A DNA stretch of 64,000 nt from Mycolicibacterium cosmeticum (GCA_016197365.1 JACPVS010000021.1:483276-547275), one strand, 5' to 3'; positions 35,554-44,353 are shown, numbered from the stretch's first letter. The notes: generated by a model from the sequence alone, not told the origin. Program-made: numbers and translations.

Positions 35554-37923
35554 ATGACCACCATCACCGCCCCACTCTCGGATGCCGAGCTCGCTCGGCT
35601 GGATGCGTACTGGCGGGCCGCCAACTACCTGTCGGTCGGCCAGATCTATCTGCTGGACAACCCGCTGCTGCGTGAACCCCTGCAGGCCGAACACGTCAAA
35701 CCGCGGCTGTTGGGGCATTGGGGCACCACCCCGGGTCTGAACCTGCTCTACGCGCACCTGAACCGGGTGATCCGGCACCGCGACTCCGATGTCGTGTTCA
35801 TCACCGGGCCGGGGCACGGCGGTCCTGGTCTGGTGGCCAACACCTACCTGGAGGGCACCTACAGCGAGGTGTACACCGGTATCGGCGAGGACGTGGAGGG
35901 ACTTCGAAAGTTGTTCCGCCAGTTCTCGTTTCCCGGCGGAATTCCCAGCCATGTCGCGGCCGAAACCCCCGGATCGATACACGAGGGCGGCGAACTCGGC
36001 TACGCCCTGGTGCACGCGTTCGGTGCCGCCTTCGACAACCCCGATCTGGTGGTCGCGGCCGTGGTGGGCGACGGCGAGGCCGAGACCGGACCGCTCGCGG
36101 CGAGTTGGCATTCCAACAAGTTCCTCGACCCGGTCAGCGACGGCGCGGTGCTGCCGATCCTGCACCTCAACGGTTACAAGATCGCCAATCCCACTGTGCT
36201 GTCCCGTATACCGCAGCAGGAGCTGGAGTCACTGTTCACCGGCTACGGCTACATACCGATCACCGTGTCCGGAGACGATCCGGCAACCGTGCACCAGCAG
36301 CTGGCTGCGGCCTTGGACGACGCGTTCGACCAGATCGCCGCGATCCAGCGGGCCGCGCGGGTCGACGGTGAGACCGGCCGCCCGTTGTGGCCGATGATCA
36401 TCCTGCGCACCCCGAAAGGCTGGACCGGTCCGGCGACGGTCGACGGCGTCAAGGTGGAGGGCACCTGGCGGGCCCACCAGGTGCCGCTGGCCGAAACCCG
36501 CACCAACGCCGAGCATCTGGCGGCCCTGGAAACCTGGTTGCGCAGTTACCGTCCCGAGGAATTGTTCGACGACGGCGGGGCGCTGCTACCCGAACTGCGC
36601 GCGCTCGCCCCCGAGGGAACCCGCCGGATGGGCGCCAACCCGCACGCCAACGGCGGCGTCCTGCTGCGTGATCTGGATCTGCCCCCGCTGCACGACTATG
36701 CGGTCGAGGTCAGCTCACCGGCCACCGAGTCGGCAGAGGCCACCCGGGTGCTGGGCACCTTCCTGCGGGATGTGATCGCGCGCAACCCGGAGAACTTCCG
36801 TTTGATGGGGCCCGACGAGACCGCATCCAATCGGTTGTCGGCGGTGTTCGAGACCACCGACAAGGCCTGGCTGGCGGAGATCTCGGAGGACGACGAGCAC
36901 CTCGCGCCGAACGGGCGGGTCATGGAGGTGCTATCCGAACATCTGTGCCAGGGCTGGCTGGAGGGCTACCTCCTGACCGGGCGGCACGGATTGTTCAGCT
37001 GCTACGAGGCTTTCGTTCACATCGTCGATTCGATGGTGAACCAGCACGCGAAGTGGCTGACCAGCAGCTCGCACCTGGACTGGCGACGCCCCGTAGCCTC
37101 GCTGAATTACCTTCTGACGTCTCATGTCTGGCGTCAGGATCACAACGGCGCCTCCCATCAGGATCCCGGTTTCATCGACCACGTCGCCAACAAGCGGCCC
37201 GAAGTGGTCCGGGTGTATCTGCCGCCGGACGCGAACACGCTGCTGTCCATCGGTGATCACTGCCTGCGCAGCCGCCACTACGTCAACGTCATCGTGGCGG
37301 GCAAGCAACCGGCGCTGACCTACCTGACCATGGACGAGGCAATCGCGCACTGCACGCGCGGGGCCGGCATCTGGGAGTGGGCCAGCACCTGCAGAACCGG
37401 GGCGCCGGACGTGGTGCTGGCGTGCGCCGGTGACGTGCCCACGCTGGAGACCCTGGCCGCCGCCGACATCCTGCGCCGCCGGTTGCCAGACCTCGGGGTG
37501 CGGGTGGTCAACGTCGTCGACATCATGCGGCTGCAGCCCGAATCCGAACATCCGCACGGGCTGCCGGATCACGAGTTCGACGCGCTGTTCACCACGGACA
37601 AGCCGATCATCTTCGCCTACCACGGTTATCCGTGGCTGATCCACCGCCTCACCTACCGGCACGCCAACCACGATCAGCTGCACGTACGCGGGTTCAAGGA
37701 GCGCGGCACCACCACCACGCCGTTCGACATGGTGATGCTCAACGACCTTGATCGCTTCCATCTTGTGATGGACGTCATAGACCGCGTTCCGGGGTTGGGC
37801 AGTTCGGCGGCGGGGCTGCGTCAGGAGATGGTCGACGCACGTCTGGCGGCGAAACGCTATACCCGCGAACACGGCGAGGACGACCCGGCGATCACCGGCT
37901 GGACCTGGGCACGCGACATCTGA
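35554..37923 (+). CDS. xfp: Xylulose-5-phosphate/fructose-6-phosphate phosphoketolase
   Basis: This 789-residue thiamine-diphosphate enzyme splits X5P (and often F6P) to acetyl phosphate plus a triose or tetrose phosphate. Landmarks are GHWGTTPGLNLLYAHLNR, GPGHGGPGLVANTYLEG, the ThDP motif GDGEAETGPLAASWHSNKF and the activation loop YEAFVHIVDSMVNQH. It is complete. Starting at ATG 35554, 10 bases after glycogen phosphorylase, it links glycogen breakdown to acetyl-phosphate formation. Confidence 0.95.
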   Translation: MTTITAPLSDAELARLDAYWRAANYLSVGQIYLLDNPLLREPLQAEHVKPRLLGHWGTTPGLNLLYAHLNRVIRHRDSDVVFITGPGHGGPGLVANTYLEGTYSEVYTGIGEDVEGLRKLFRQFSFPGGIPSHVAAETPGSIHEGGELGYALVHAFGAAFDNPDLVVAAVVGDGEAETGPLAASWHSNKFLDPVSDGAVLPILHLNGYKIANPTVLSRIPQQELESLFTGYGYIPITVSGDDPATVHQQLAAALDDAFDQIAAIQRAARVDGETGRPLWPMIILRTPKGWTGPATVDGVKVEGTWRAHQVPLAETRTNAEHLAALETWLRSYRPEELFDDGGALLPELRALAPEGTRRMGANPHANGGVLLRDLDLPPLHDYAVEVSSPATESAEATRVLGTFLRDVIARNPENFRLMGPDETASNRLSAVFETTDKAWLAEISEDDEHLAPNGRVMEVLSEHLCQGWLEGYLLTGRHGLFSCYEAFVHIVDSMVNQHAKWLTSSSHLDWRRPVASLNYLLTSHVWRQDHNGASHQDPGFIDHVANKRPEVVRVYLPPDANTLLSIGDHCLRSRHYVNVIVAGKQPALTYLTMDEAIAHCTRGAGIWEWASTCRTGAPDVVLACAGDVPTLETLAAADILRRRLPDLGVRVVNVVDIMRLQPESEHPHGLPDHEFDALFTTDKPIIFAYHGYPWLIHRLTYRHANHDQLHVRGFKERGTTTTPFDMVMLNDLDRFHLVMDVIDRVPGLGSSAAGLRQEMVDARLAAKRYTREHGEDDPAITGWTWARDI

Positions 37924-37987
37924 CGTTTCCCTCTCCGTGGGCCCGGGTAGTCGACTGTGGTCCGAACCCCCAAGGAGAGGAAATTTT

Positions 37988-38452
37988 ATGCGTGCCAAAA
38001 CGATCGCCGGGGCCGCCGGTACCACCTTCGCCACCGTGTCGCTGGCAGTACTGACAGCGGCGGCGGCAGGAGCCGCTCCGGCCAGCGAAAGTTACGGCAA
38101 CCAGCAGGAGGTCGACGGTGCAGGCGGCGCAGTGACCGCGTGGACGGTCGACCAACTGCACCCGAGCACCGACACCCTGTCGGTCCCGGTCAGCGGCACG
38201 CTCTATGAGGCCACCGCCACCGTGCAGGCTGTCCAGGGCACCGCGACACCGGTGGTGACCGACTTCAATGCGCGCACCGCCGCCGGCGCCGATTACCGCG
38301 CCGTGCCCGCACCGACCGCGACAGGGGTCAACCCGACGCCGTTGCAGACTGGGGCGAGCAACACCGGCAAGATCTACTTCGACGTCACCGGACCCGCGCC
38401 CGAGAGCGTGGTCTACAACAACGGTGGCCAGGATCTGTTGATCTGGAAGTGA
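37988..38452 (+). CDS. Secreted MPT63-like (DUF1942) protein
   Basis: This 154-residue protein begins with a signal peptide (basic MRAKTIAG then a hydrophobic run ending in AGA/AAP near 31-34) and a beta-rich mature domain with QEVDGAGGAVTAWTVDQLHPSTD (in parts) and GKIYFDVTGPAPESVVYNNGGQDLLIW, the MPT63/MPB63 immunoglobulin-like signature. MPT63 is a major secreted mycobacterial antigen of unknown function. AAGGAGAGG precedes ATG 37988. Confidence 0.85.
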   Translation: MRAKTIAGAAGTTFATVSLAVLTAAAAGAAPASESYGNQQEVDGAGGAVTAWTVDQLHPSTDTLSVPVSGTLYEATATVQAVQGTATPVVTDFNARTAAGADYRAVPAPTATGVNPTPLQTGASNTGKIYFDVTGPAPESVVYNNGGQDLLIWK

Positions 38453-38478
38453 TCTGAGTAATGAGTAGGGAGGTTGCC

Positions 38479-38805
38479 ATGGCGTCATCCGGTTCGTCGG
38501 CGTCGCACAGATCGACGGTCGTGAACTGGGTGCTCGCCGTGGCAACCATCCCCGCGGCGGCCGCGGTGGTCGGGTTTGCCTACATGCAGGTACTCGGCAC
38601 CGCGGGCTGCACCCAACCCGACTGCACCAGTCTCAACTCGCTCGGATTCAGCCTGATTCAGTACGGAGTGCCCGCCGTCGCGGGCTTGGCAGTGGTGTTG
38701 TCGTTCATCACCGCGCGCCGGCGCGGCGGTGTGCTGGTCCCCTTGGCAGCGTTCGCTGTCATCGCGGTCGCGGTGATCGTCCTGATCCTCACGTTCCCGC
38801 ACTAG
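38479..38805 (+). CDS. Small membrane protein, unknown function
   Basis: This 108-residue protein has three hydrophobic segments: WVLAVATIPAAAAVVGFAYM, YGVPAVAGLAVVLSFIT and LVPLAAFAVIAVAVIVLIL. Two Cys (GCTQPDC) sit in the loop after the first helix and would face outside. The start is ATG 38479 because GGGAGG precedes it; an in-frame ATG at 38461 has none. It follows the MPT63-like gene closely and may be co-transcribed. I do not recognise a family. Confidence 0.7.
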   Translation: MASSGSSASHRSTVVNWVLAVATIPAAAAVVGFAYMQVLGTAGCTQPDCTSLNSLGFSLIQYGVPAVAGLAVVLSFITARRRGGVLVPLAAFAVIAVAVIVLILTFPH

Positions 38806-38883
38806 CGCCCGAACCGCTCAGATCGCCGACGTGCCACCGTCGACAACGCCATCCCGAGGGCAGCCCCATAGCCAGACCCGGTG

Positions 38884-40107
38884 TCAGTCGGCAGATTGAC
38901 GGGCTTCGTGCGCACCGGATTCCGACGTAGCGTCGGAGTCCGGCTTCGGATCCGCGGTCGCGTCCGGAGCCTTCGCGGCCGGCGCGGATACGGCATCCGG
39001 TTCATGCCGCGGCTTGGGCGAAGTGGACCGCGTGCCCGGCCGGTGCCACCGCCGCGACGGAGTCTTTGCCGGTTCGGAGGATTCCGGCGCCGCGGTGTCG
39101 GTCGCCTCGGCGGCCGTCACGGGCGTTGTGTCGGTGGCGCGCGCGGAGGCCTTGGAGCTCACCTTCGAAGGCGAATCATTCTGTACTGCAGGCTTTCCGG
39201 TGTCCTCGGTGGTGGCGGCGGCGGCCGGCTCGTTTTCGGGCCCCGCATCCGGCACGTCGACCCGGCCGGATTCGGACGGATACGCGGCCTTGACGAACGG
39301 TGTGAAAAAGGTGTTCAAGCCGTCGACGAATCGCTTGTCGACCCCCAGATTGCGAAGTGGCTGCAGCAGCGGCAGATTCGGTTGCCGCACCAGGTAGTAA
39401 CTGGTGACACCGCCCGCATCGTTCGGCACGCGCGTGATGTCGGACTCCGGGATGTCGTCGAGGTCCACCTTGCTGTACCCGCCGTGAAAATAGACGGCAC
39501 CGAGAATGGCGTTCAGCCCCGCCAGCACGCGCAACGGATTCTTCGGGTAGCGCGCGATTCCGTCGTATTCGTAGGCGACGTCGATGACGTCGTACGGGCT
39601 GGCCGGCTGCTGGCCGCCGGTGTACGTGGTGCCCAGGATGTTGGTGCCATGAGGCAGCAAACTCAGGAAACCACCGGGCCTGCCCGGATTCGCGGTAAGG
39701 ATGAAGGTGATCTGCCCCGGCCCCGGCGCGCCGGTCGTCGCCGCCAAGGACTGTGCCGCGAGACTCGCGATATAGGCGCTCTGCGAGTAGCCGAAGACGA
39801 TGATCGAGCCATCGGTGGCGGCGATTGCGTCGAGGAGACTCTGCTCCCCCTCTGCGACCGAATCATCCCACGGCAGCGTTCCGACCAGCGGCCACCACTC
39901 CGCCGGAGTCGTGACCGGAACCAGCGTGCTGCCAGCAAGAATGCCGTCCAGCGCGTTCTCCATCTGCCACTCGCTCGGTGTCGACTGAGCGGTGCCGCCC
40001 ATCACCAACGCTGTCGATTCGGCCTCGGCCGAAGGGAGATTCGCAGTTCCCAGGAGAGTCAGGGTGGCCAGCACCGCGGTCGCACGCCGGGCCTGAAGAA
40101 TCCGCAT
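38884..40107 (-). CDS. Secreted PE-PPE-domain protein (serine-hydrolase fold) with disordered tail
   Basis: This 407-residue protein has a signal peptide ending about SAEA (26-29). The PE-PPE (PF08237-type) alpha/beta hydrolase domain runs to about residue 280, with the nucleophile motif GYSQS (106-110, Ser108), and LGTTYTGGQQPASPYDVIDVAYEYDG. It lacks any PE or PPE N-terminal domain. The last 120 residues are low-complexity Ala/Ser/Thr/Pro/Lys-rich. PE-PPE domains of this kind include esterases and trehalose mycolate-related transferases (Chp proteins). It should be exported; substrate unknown. Confidence 0.85.
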   Translation of the reverse strand: MRILQARRATAVLATLTLLGTANLPSAEAESTALVMGGTAQSTPSEWQMENALDGILAGSTLVPVTTPAEWWPLVGTLPWDDSVAEGEQSLLDAIAATDGSIIVFGYSQSAYIASLAAQSLAATTGAPGPGQITFILTANPGRPGGFLSLLPHGTNILGTTYTGGQQPASPYDVIDVAYEYDGIARYPKNPLRVLAGLNAILGAVYFHGGYSKVDLDDIPESDITRVPNDAGGVTSYYLVRQPNLPLLQPLRNLGVDKRFVDGLNTFFTPFVKAAYPSESGRVDVPDAGPENEPAAAATTEDTGKPAVQNDSPSKVSSKASARATDTTPVTAAEATDTAAPESSEPAKTPSRRWHRPGTRSTSPKPRHEPDAVSAPAAKAPDATADPKPDSDATSESGAHEARQSAD

Positions 40108-40222
40108 AGGCGCAGTTTTTATTCACGCGCGTCAATTATGCAACCCCTGGCGCCGGAGATTCCGTCGCTCAGCTGACGTCGACGTCCACATTCAGCAAGG
40201 ATTCATCCGCCTGTGAGTGAAC

Positions 40223-40396
40223 TCACAGTTCTCGATCGGCCCGCGCCTCGGCGCCGGACTCCTCCGTGTCGATCGCGTCGTCGGGGGTGGTGCGCCCTAC
40301 GTACGCGCCGTCGCCGTCGCTCGCCCGACTCGTCGCGACATTCGGGTCGCCGGCGACGTCCTCCTCGGACCTGTCCTCTGCACGATGTCTACCCAT
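40223..40396 (-). CDS. Small acidic protein, 57 aa
   Basis: The frame MGRHRAEDRSEEDVAG starts at ATG 40396 behind a strong AGGAGAAGG site inside the end of the upstream gene, overlapping it by 8 bases. It is rich in Asp, Glu, Arg and Ala, with no hydrophobic segment, so it should be soluble and mostly disordered. I recognise no family. The ribosome site and coupling make it a likely real gene. Confidence 0.5.
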   Translation of the reverse strand: MGRHRAEDRSEEDVAGDPNVATSRASDGDGAYVGRTTPDDAIDTEESGAEARADREL

Positions 40397-40940
40397 CAGC
40401 CTTCTCCTCCGATTTCCCGGTGTCACACGACGTCAATGCGTGTGCCGCCATGTCCAGGTCCACCACCAACGGCCGGTGGTCCGATATCGTCAATTGCGGT
40501 GTGCCGCAACGCCGTGCCCGCAGGTGCGGATGGTCGGTCAGCACGTGGTCGAGTTGTCGGGTCGGCCGGTGAGCCGGAAACGTCGGCGTGGCGGCCAGCG
40601 ACCGCAAGCTCGACCAGCGCTGCGCCGCCCTGGATGCCATGTTGAGATCGCCCAGCACCATGCGGGGGCCAGGGAACGCCGCCAGATCACCCGACAGCCG
40701 CCGCAACTGGTAGCGATTCCAGCCCGGGACGTAACTGAGATGGGTGGCGGCCACGGTCAGCGTGCCGTCCGCGGCCACCGCCGTCAGATCCGCACGAGCG
40801 GATCGGGGCTGATCGACGTCGACCTCCTGCAGTGCCAGGAGGTCGGCATCGAGGGACCGGATGCAGTCGGCGAAGGCCTGTACGTCGACGCCGCGGCCGG
40901 GCGTTCGTCCATGGAGGATGTTGAAGGTGGCTACCCGCAT
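40389..40940 (-). CDS. Endonuclease/exonuclease/phosphatase-family protein, internally shortened
   Basis: This 183-residue protein has MRVATFNILHGR, LALQEVDVDQPRS, THLSYVPGWNRYQLRRL, GDLNM and SDHRPLVVDL, the ordered active-site motifs of the DNase I-like fold. Actinobacterial homologues I know are about 250-265 residues and have some 75 residues between ADLTAVAA and the THLS strand; here these are joined directly (TAVAADGTLTVAATHLS). Other catalytic motifs persist. It may be a recent in-frame deletion. The start is ATG 40940. Confidence 0.75.
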   Translation of the reverse strand: MRVATFNILHGRTPGRGVDVQAFADCIRSLDADLLALQEVDVDQPRSARADLTAVAADGTLTVAATHLSYVPGWNRYQLRRLSGDLAAFPGPRMVLGDLNMASRAAQRWSSLRSLAATPTFPAHRPTRQLDHVLTDHPHLRARRCGTPQLTISDHRPLVVDLDMAAHALTSCDTGKSEEKADG

Positions 40941-41134
40941 GGGGTACCGCATACCCAATCAGCGCCCTCGATATTGCTTCGGCACGCTGACCTGCACCTA
41001 AGCGCCGTGCTTAGTGTGTCGATTCACACGCCGCGGCACCGGCCGCCAATTAGGCTTTGGCCCGTAGTTGCTGGCAAGGTGGCGCCCAGCTGTGCCGTGC
41101 GCGGCACGTGGCAAACACGGGAAGGGTGCGCAGC

Positions 41135-41845
41135 ATGAGCTTGGGGGGCTTATTCTCCGGTGGCCGGCAACTCGTCGGCGACGGTTTGCAGTTCGTCGGC
41201 GGTAGCTTGCAGCTCGTCGGGCGCACCGTCAACCAGGTGCCGCTGGCCAACGAGGTGTTGCCGCTGCTCGCGGACGTGGAACGCACCGTGGTGCGGGCGG
41301 TCCGCCAGCACCTGGAAGACCTCGATCCGCCCACCACCGCGCTCACCGAGCAGGCTGACGAGGACGCACCCGTCACCCCGACCACGCTGCTGCGTGCCTT
41401 GCTCGACCGGTCCATGTACACCAGCCCCGACGGCAGCAGAGACGTGCTGTATCTGAATTTGCTGCAGTCACTTGTGCCCGATGAGGCCCGGATCTTGGCC
41501 GCCCTGTCGGACGGATCGGCCTACCCGGTGCTGCACATCGCCGAGCCCGGAGTGGGCAACACCCCGTCGTTCGTGTTGAAGAACGCGTCGACCATCGGGC
41601 GGCAGTCGGGTGTGTCGCTGCCCATGCACACACCGCTGTACCTGACCCGGATGCTCGCCCTGGGCCTGGTGCGGCTCGGACCCGAAGCCCCGTCGATGTA
41701 CGACGAATACGAAATGCTGCAGACCGACAACACGGTGGCCACCGCACTGGGACTGGCCCGCCGCGGGATCCGTGGCGCGCGGGTGATCCGCAGAACCGTG
41801 CACATCAGCGACCTGGGACTGGAACTGTGGGAGGCAGCCAAATGA
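41135..41845 (+). CDS. Abi-alpha/DUF4393-family protein
   Basis: This 236-residue protein has the DUF4393 landmarks in its C-terminal half: LLRALLDRSMYTSPDGSRDVLYLNLLQSLVPDEARILAALSDG (in parts), then a region of beta and helix with PLYLTRMLALGLVRLG. The N-terminus is glycine-rich (GGLFSGGRQLVGDGLQFVGG), not a clear signal. The family name comes from a lactococcal phage-abortive protein, but mycobacterial members are chromosomal and unlinked to defence. It overlaps the DUF445 gene by ATGA, so the two should act together, perhaps at the membrane. Confidence 0.75.
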   Translation: MSLGGLFSGGRQLVGDGLQFVGGSLQLVGRTVNQVPLANEVLPLLADVERTVVRAVRQHLEDLDPPTTALTEQADEDAPVTPTTLLRALLDRSMYTSPDGSRDVLYLNLLQSLVPDEARILAALSDGSAYPVLHIAEPGVGNTPSFVLKNASTIGRQSGVSLPMHTPLYLTRMLALGLVRLGPEAPSMYDEYEMLQTDNTVATALGLARRGIRGARVIRRTVHISDLGLELWEAAK

Positions 41846-43077
41846 ATGAGATGTTCGAGCACGCGTTCTCCTACCCGTGGTGGGTGTATGTCACCATTCC
41901 CCTCGGTGCCGCGTTCGTCGGCTGGGTCACCAAGATCCTCGCCTTGAAGATGATGTTCTATCCGGTCGAATTCAAGGGCATCAAGCCCTACCTCGGTTGG
42001 CAGGGGCAGATCCCCAAGCGCGCGCCCAAAATGGCTGCGGTGGCGGTGGATTCGCTCACCTCGGGCATCCTGAAACCCGAGGAACTGTTCGACAAGATCG
42101 ACCCCGACGAACTGGTGGCCGAACTCGGCGAACCGCTGCGCGAGGCGGCCGACGAGCTCGTCAACGCGATGATGATGTCGTTCCAGCCTCAGGTCTGGCG
42201 GGCCACACCCGATCAGGTCAAGAACCTCATCGTCAAGAACGTGGAGGGCCGCATCCCGTCGGCGGCCCGGGACATGTTCGGCGAGTTCCGTGGCCAGGTC
42301 GACCAGATCTTCGACATCAAGCACATGGTCATCACCAACCTGGTGCGCGACAAGGCGACGCTCAACACCGTCTTTCAGGACATCGGCAAGCCGGCCTTCA
42401 AGTTCCTGATCAGATCGGGTCTGTATTTCGGGTTCATCATCGGCCTGGTGCAGATGCTGGTGTTCGGATTCACCGGCTGGCACCTGGCGTTGCCGCTGTT
42501 CGGTCTGCTGACCGGTGGTCTCACCGACTACGTTGCCCTGCAGATGATCTTCCGGCCGTTGGAGCGCAAGACCGTGTTCCCCGGCATCAAATGGCAGGGC
42601 GTCTTCCAGGCCGAGCGCGAACAGGTCATCAAGGGCTACGCCTCGCTGATGGCCCGCGAGATCTTCACTCCGAAGGCCATCATGGAAAGCCTGCTCACCG
42701 GGCCGATGTCGGACAAATTCTTCGACATCATCCAGATCGAGATCAGCAAGACCATCGACAGTCAGATGGGCTTCGCCGGTCGGGTGATCAATGCCGTGGG
42801 CGGTCGCCAATACCAGGACATGAAGCAGCAGATCGCCGACTCCATCATCGAGAAGCTCCCCGAGACGTCGTCCTATATCGAGGCGTACGCGGCCGAGCGC
42901 CTCGACCTGGAGAACGTGATGGTCGAGAAGATGATGGTGCTCGACTCCCAGTCCTACGAGAATCTGCTGCGGCCCGCTTTCAAGGACGACGAGTGGATCA
43001 TCGTCGTACTCGGCGCTGCGCTGGGCTTCATCTGCGGTGAAATCCAGTCCCAGCTCATCCTGCTGGTGGCCGGCTGA
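41842..43077 (+). CDS. DUF445-family membrane protein
   Basis: This 411-residue protein has an N-terminal membrane helix (WWVYVTIPLGAAFVGWVTKILALKMMFYP), a central pair near FLIRSGLYFGFIIGLVQMLVFG and LPLFGLLTGGLTDYVALQMIF, and a C-terminal helix WIIVVLGAALGFICGEIQSQL. The two copies of a W/D-x-KxLALKM / DYVALQMIF-Rp motif are typical of DUF445. It is translationally coupled to the Abi-alpha gene. The last 23 bases overlap the convergent deacetylase gene. Function unknown; membrane organisation is inference. Confidence 0.85.
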   Translation: MNEMFEHAFSYPWWVYVTIPLGAAFVGWVTKILALKMMFYPVEFKGIKPYLGWQGQIPKRAPKMAAVAVDSLTSGILKPEELFDKIDPDELVAELGEPLREAADELVNAMMMSFQPQVWRATPDQVKNLIVKNVEGRIPSAARDMFGEFRGQVDQIFDIKHMVITNLVRDKATLNTVFQDIGKPAFKFLIRSGLYFGFIIGLVQMLVFGFTGWHLALPLFGLLTGGLTDYVALQMIFRPLERKTVFPGIKWQGVFQAEREQVIKGYASLMAREIFTPKAIMESLLTGPMSDKFFDIIQIEISKTIDSQMGFAGRVINAVGGRQYQDMKQQIADSIIEKLPETSSYIEAYAAERLDLENVMVEKMMVLDSQSYENLLRPAFKDDEWIIVVLGAALGFICGEIQSQLILLVAG

Positions 43078-43927
43078 CCTCGCGCAGGTAGTGCGCGGCG
43101 ATCTCGTCGCTGGTCGTCAGCCACACATCTGGTGCGCCTGCCAGGAATTCCAGGGCCTGGTCGAAGTACTTGTGCCGAAACGCCTGCCCGATCACGAACG
43201 GATGCAGCGCCAGAGCCAGCACCCGCCCGCCGGCCCGCGCGTCCCGGTGCAACTGCTCGTACTGGTCGATCACCATCTGGACGAAATCGACTCCGGTGAA
43301 ACCCTTTCCGAAGATCAACAGGTCGTTGAGCTCCACCGAGTACGGCACGCTCAACATCCCGGGCACGGTCAGCGGGTAGGGCTGGTCATCGTTGGTCCAG
43401 TCCAGCACGTACTGATAGCCCAGTTCTGCCAGTAACTGCGGGGTGCGGTGGGTCTCGGTGAGTGCAGGGCCCATCCACCCCCGCGGCGGCCCTCCCGTCG
43501 CGTCGGTGATGGTGCGGGTGATCTCCCCCAGCACCCGGCGCTCCTCATCGACGGCAAGCCCGGTGTGCAGCGCCGAGTTGGTGCGTCCATGCGCCAGCCA
43601 GGCCCAGTCGCGGGCCACCCCGGCCTCGACGATCTGCCGATGATGCTCCACGACATCGGAATTCAGCAGTGCGCTGGCCCGCACGCCGTGGCGGTCCAGC
43701 GCCTCGATGGTCCGCCAGATCCCGACCCGGGCTCCGTAGTCACGCCAGCCGTGATTCAGCGCATCGGGCGTCAGCTCGGCAGTGCCGGGCCAGATGCTGG
43801 TGGATGGGATATCCGGGTGGAAGTACTCGATGTTCAGGCCGATATATACCGCCACCTTGGCACCCCCTGGCCAGGACAGCGGAGGGCGCTCGGTGATGGG
43901 GCTGTACTCGAAGGGGACTGTGGTCAT
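43055..43927 (-). CDS. Polysaccharide deacetylase-family protein (allantoinase PuuE-like)
   Basis: This 290-residue NodB-fold protein has AVYIGLNIEYF, SALLNSDVVEHH, WAWLAHGRTNS, a GWMGPALTETH, and LALALHPFVIG. It lacks a signal peptide, so a cytosolic amidohydrolase role like PuuE allantoinase is more likely than cell-wall deacetylation. Metal His/Asp positions look kept but the first motif (LNIEYF instead of TFDD) is diverged. It overlaps DUF445 by 23 bases at the 3' ends and is divergent from a MerR regulator. Confidence 0.8.
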   Translation of the reverse strand: MTTVPFEYSPITERPPLSWPGGAKVAVYIGLNIEYFHPDIPSTSIWPGTAELTPDALNHGWRDYGARVGIWRTIEALDRHGVRASALLNSDVVEHHRQIVEAGVARDWAWLAHGRTNSALHTGLAVDEERRVLGEITRTITDATGGPPRGWMGPALTETHRTPQLLAELGYQYVLDWTNDDQPYPLTVPGMLSVPYSVELNDLLIFGKGFTGVDFVQMVIDQYEQLHRDARAGGRVLALALHPFVIGQAFRHKYFDQALEFLAGAPDVWLTTSDEIAAHYLREVSRPPAG

Positions 43928-43946
43928 GGCGGCACGCTAAATGCTG

Positions 43947-43956
43947 ACACCGGTGT
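43947..43956. promoter_or_regulatory. Palindrome ACACCGGTGT in MerR promoter
   Basis: A perfect 10-base palindrome within TGACACCGGTGTGAGGGTCA lies in the 60-base region between the divergent deacetylase and MerR genes. A TATAAC -10 follows at 43975. MerR proteins bind dyads in such spacers. Confidence 0.4.
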
Positions 43957-43987
43957 GAGGGTCAACCCGATTCGGTATAACGGGCCT

Positions 43988-44353
43988 ATGCGAATCGGCG
44001 AGCTGGCCCGGCGCACCGGGGTGAGCGAACGGTCGCTGCGTTACTACGAGCAGCGAGGTCTGCTGGCCGCGGACAGGTCGCCCAGCGGGCAGCGTGAGTA
44101 CGCCGAGAAGGCCGTGGACCGGGTGATCCACATCCAGGAGCTCTATGCCGCGGGGCTGCGCAGCACCACCATCGCCGGCTTGCTGCCCTGCATGCGCGAC
44201 TCCGACGGCGGGCCGGCACCCGACGCCACACCGCGGCTGGCCGCCGAGTTGCACGCCGAGCGGGATCGGCTGGACAGGTCCCTGCGCGAACTGGCCGCCT
44301 CGCGTGAGGTGCTCGACGCCGTGATCTCCGCCGCCACCGACCACCACGACTGA
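43988..44353 (+). CDS. MerR-family transcriptional regulator
   Basis: This 121-residue regulator has the N-terminal winged helix MRIGELARRTGVSERSLRYYEQRGLL and a coiled-coil C-terminal dimerisation helix (ELHAERDRLDRSLRELAAS). A single Cys (LLPCMRDSD) falls in the loop before the coiled coil and could sense a ligand or metal. It is divergent from the deacetylase gene and probably controls it. Confidence 0.88.
   Translation: MRIGELARRTGVSERSLRYYEQRGLLAADRSPSGQREYAEKAVDRVIHIQELYAAGLRSTTIAGLLPCMRDSDGGPAPDATPRLAAELHAERDRLDRSLRELAASREVLDAVISAATDHHD

Noticed and set aside
41135..43077. Phage defence system suggested by the Abi-alpha name
   Set aside because: No other defence genes, no mobile element signs and the family is common in mycobacterial chromosomes.
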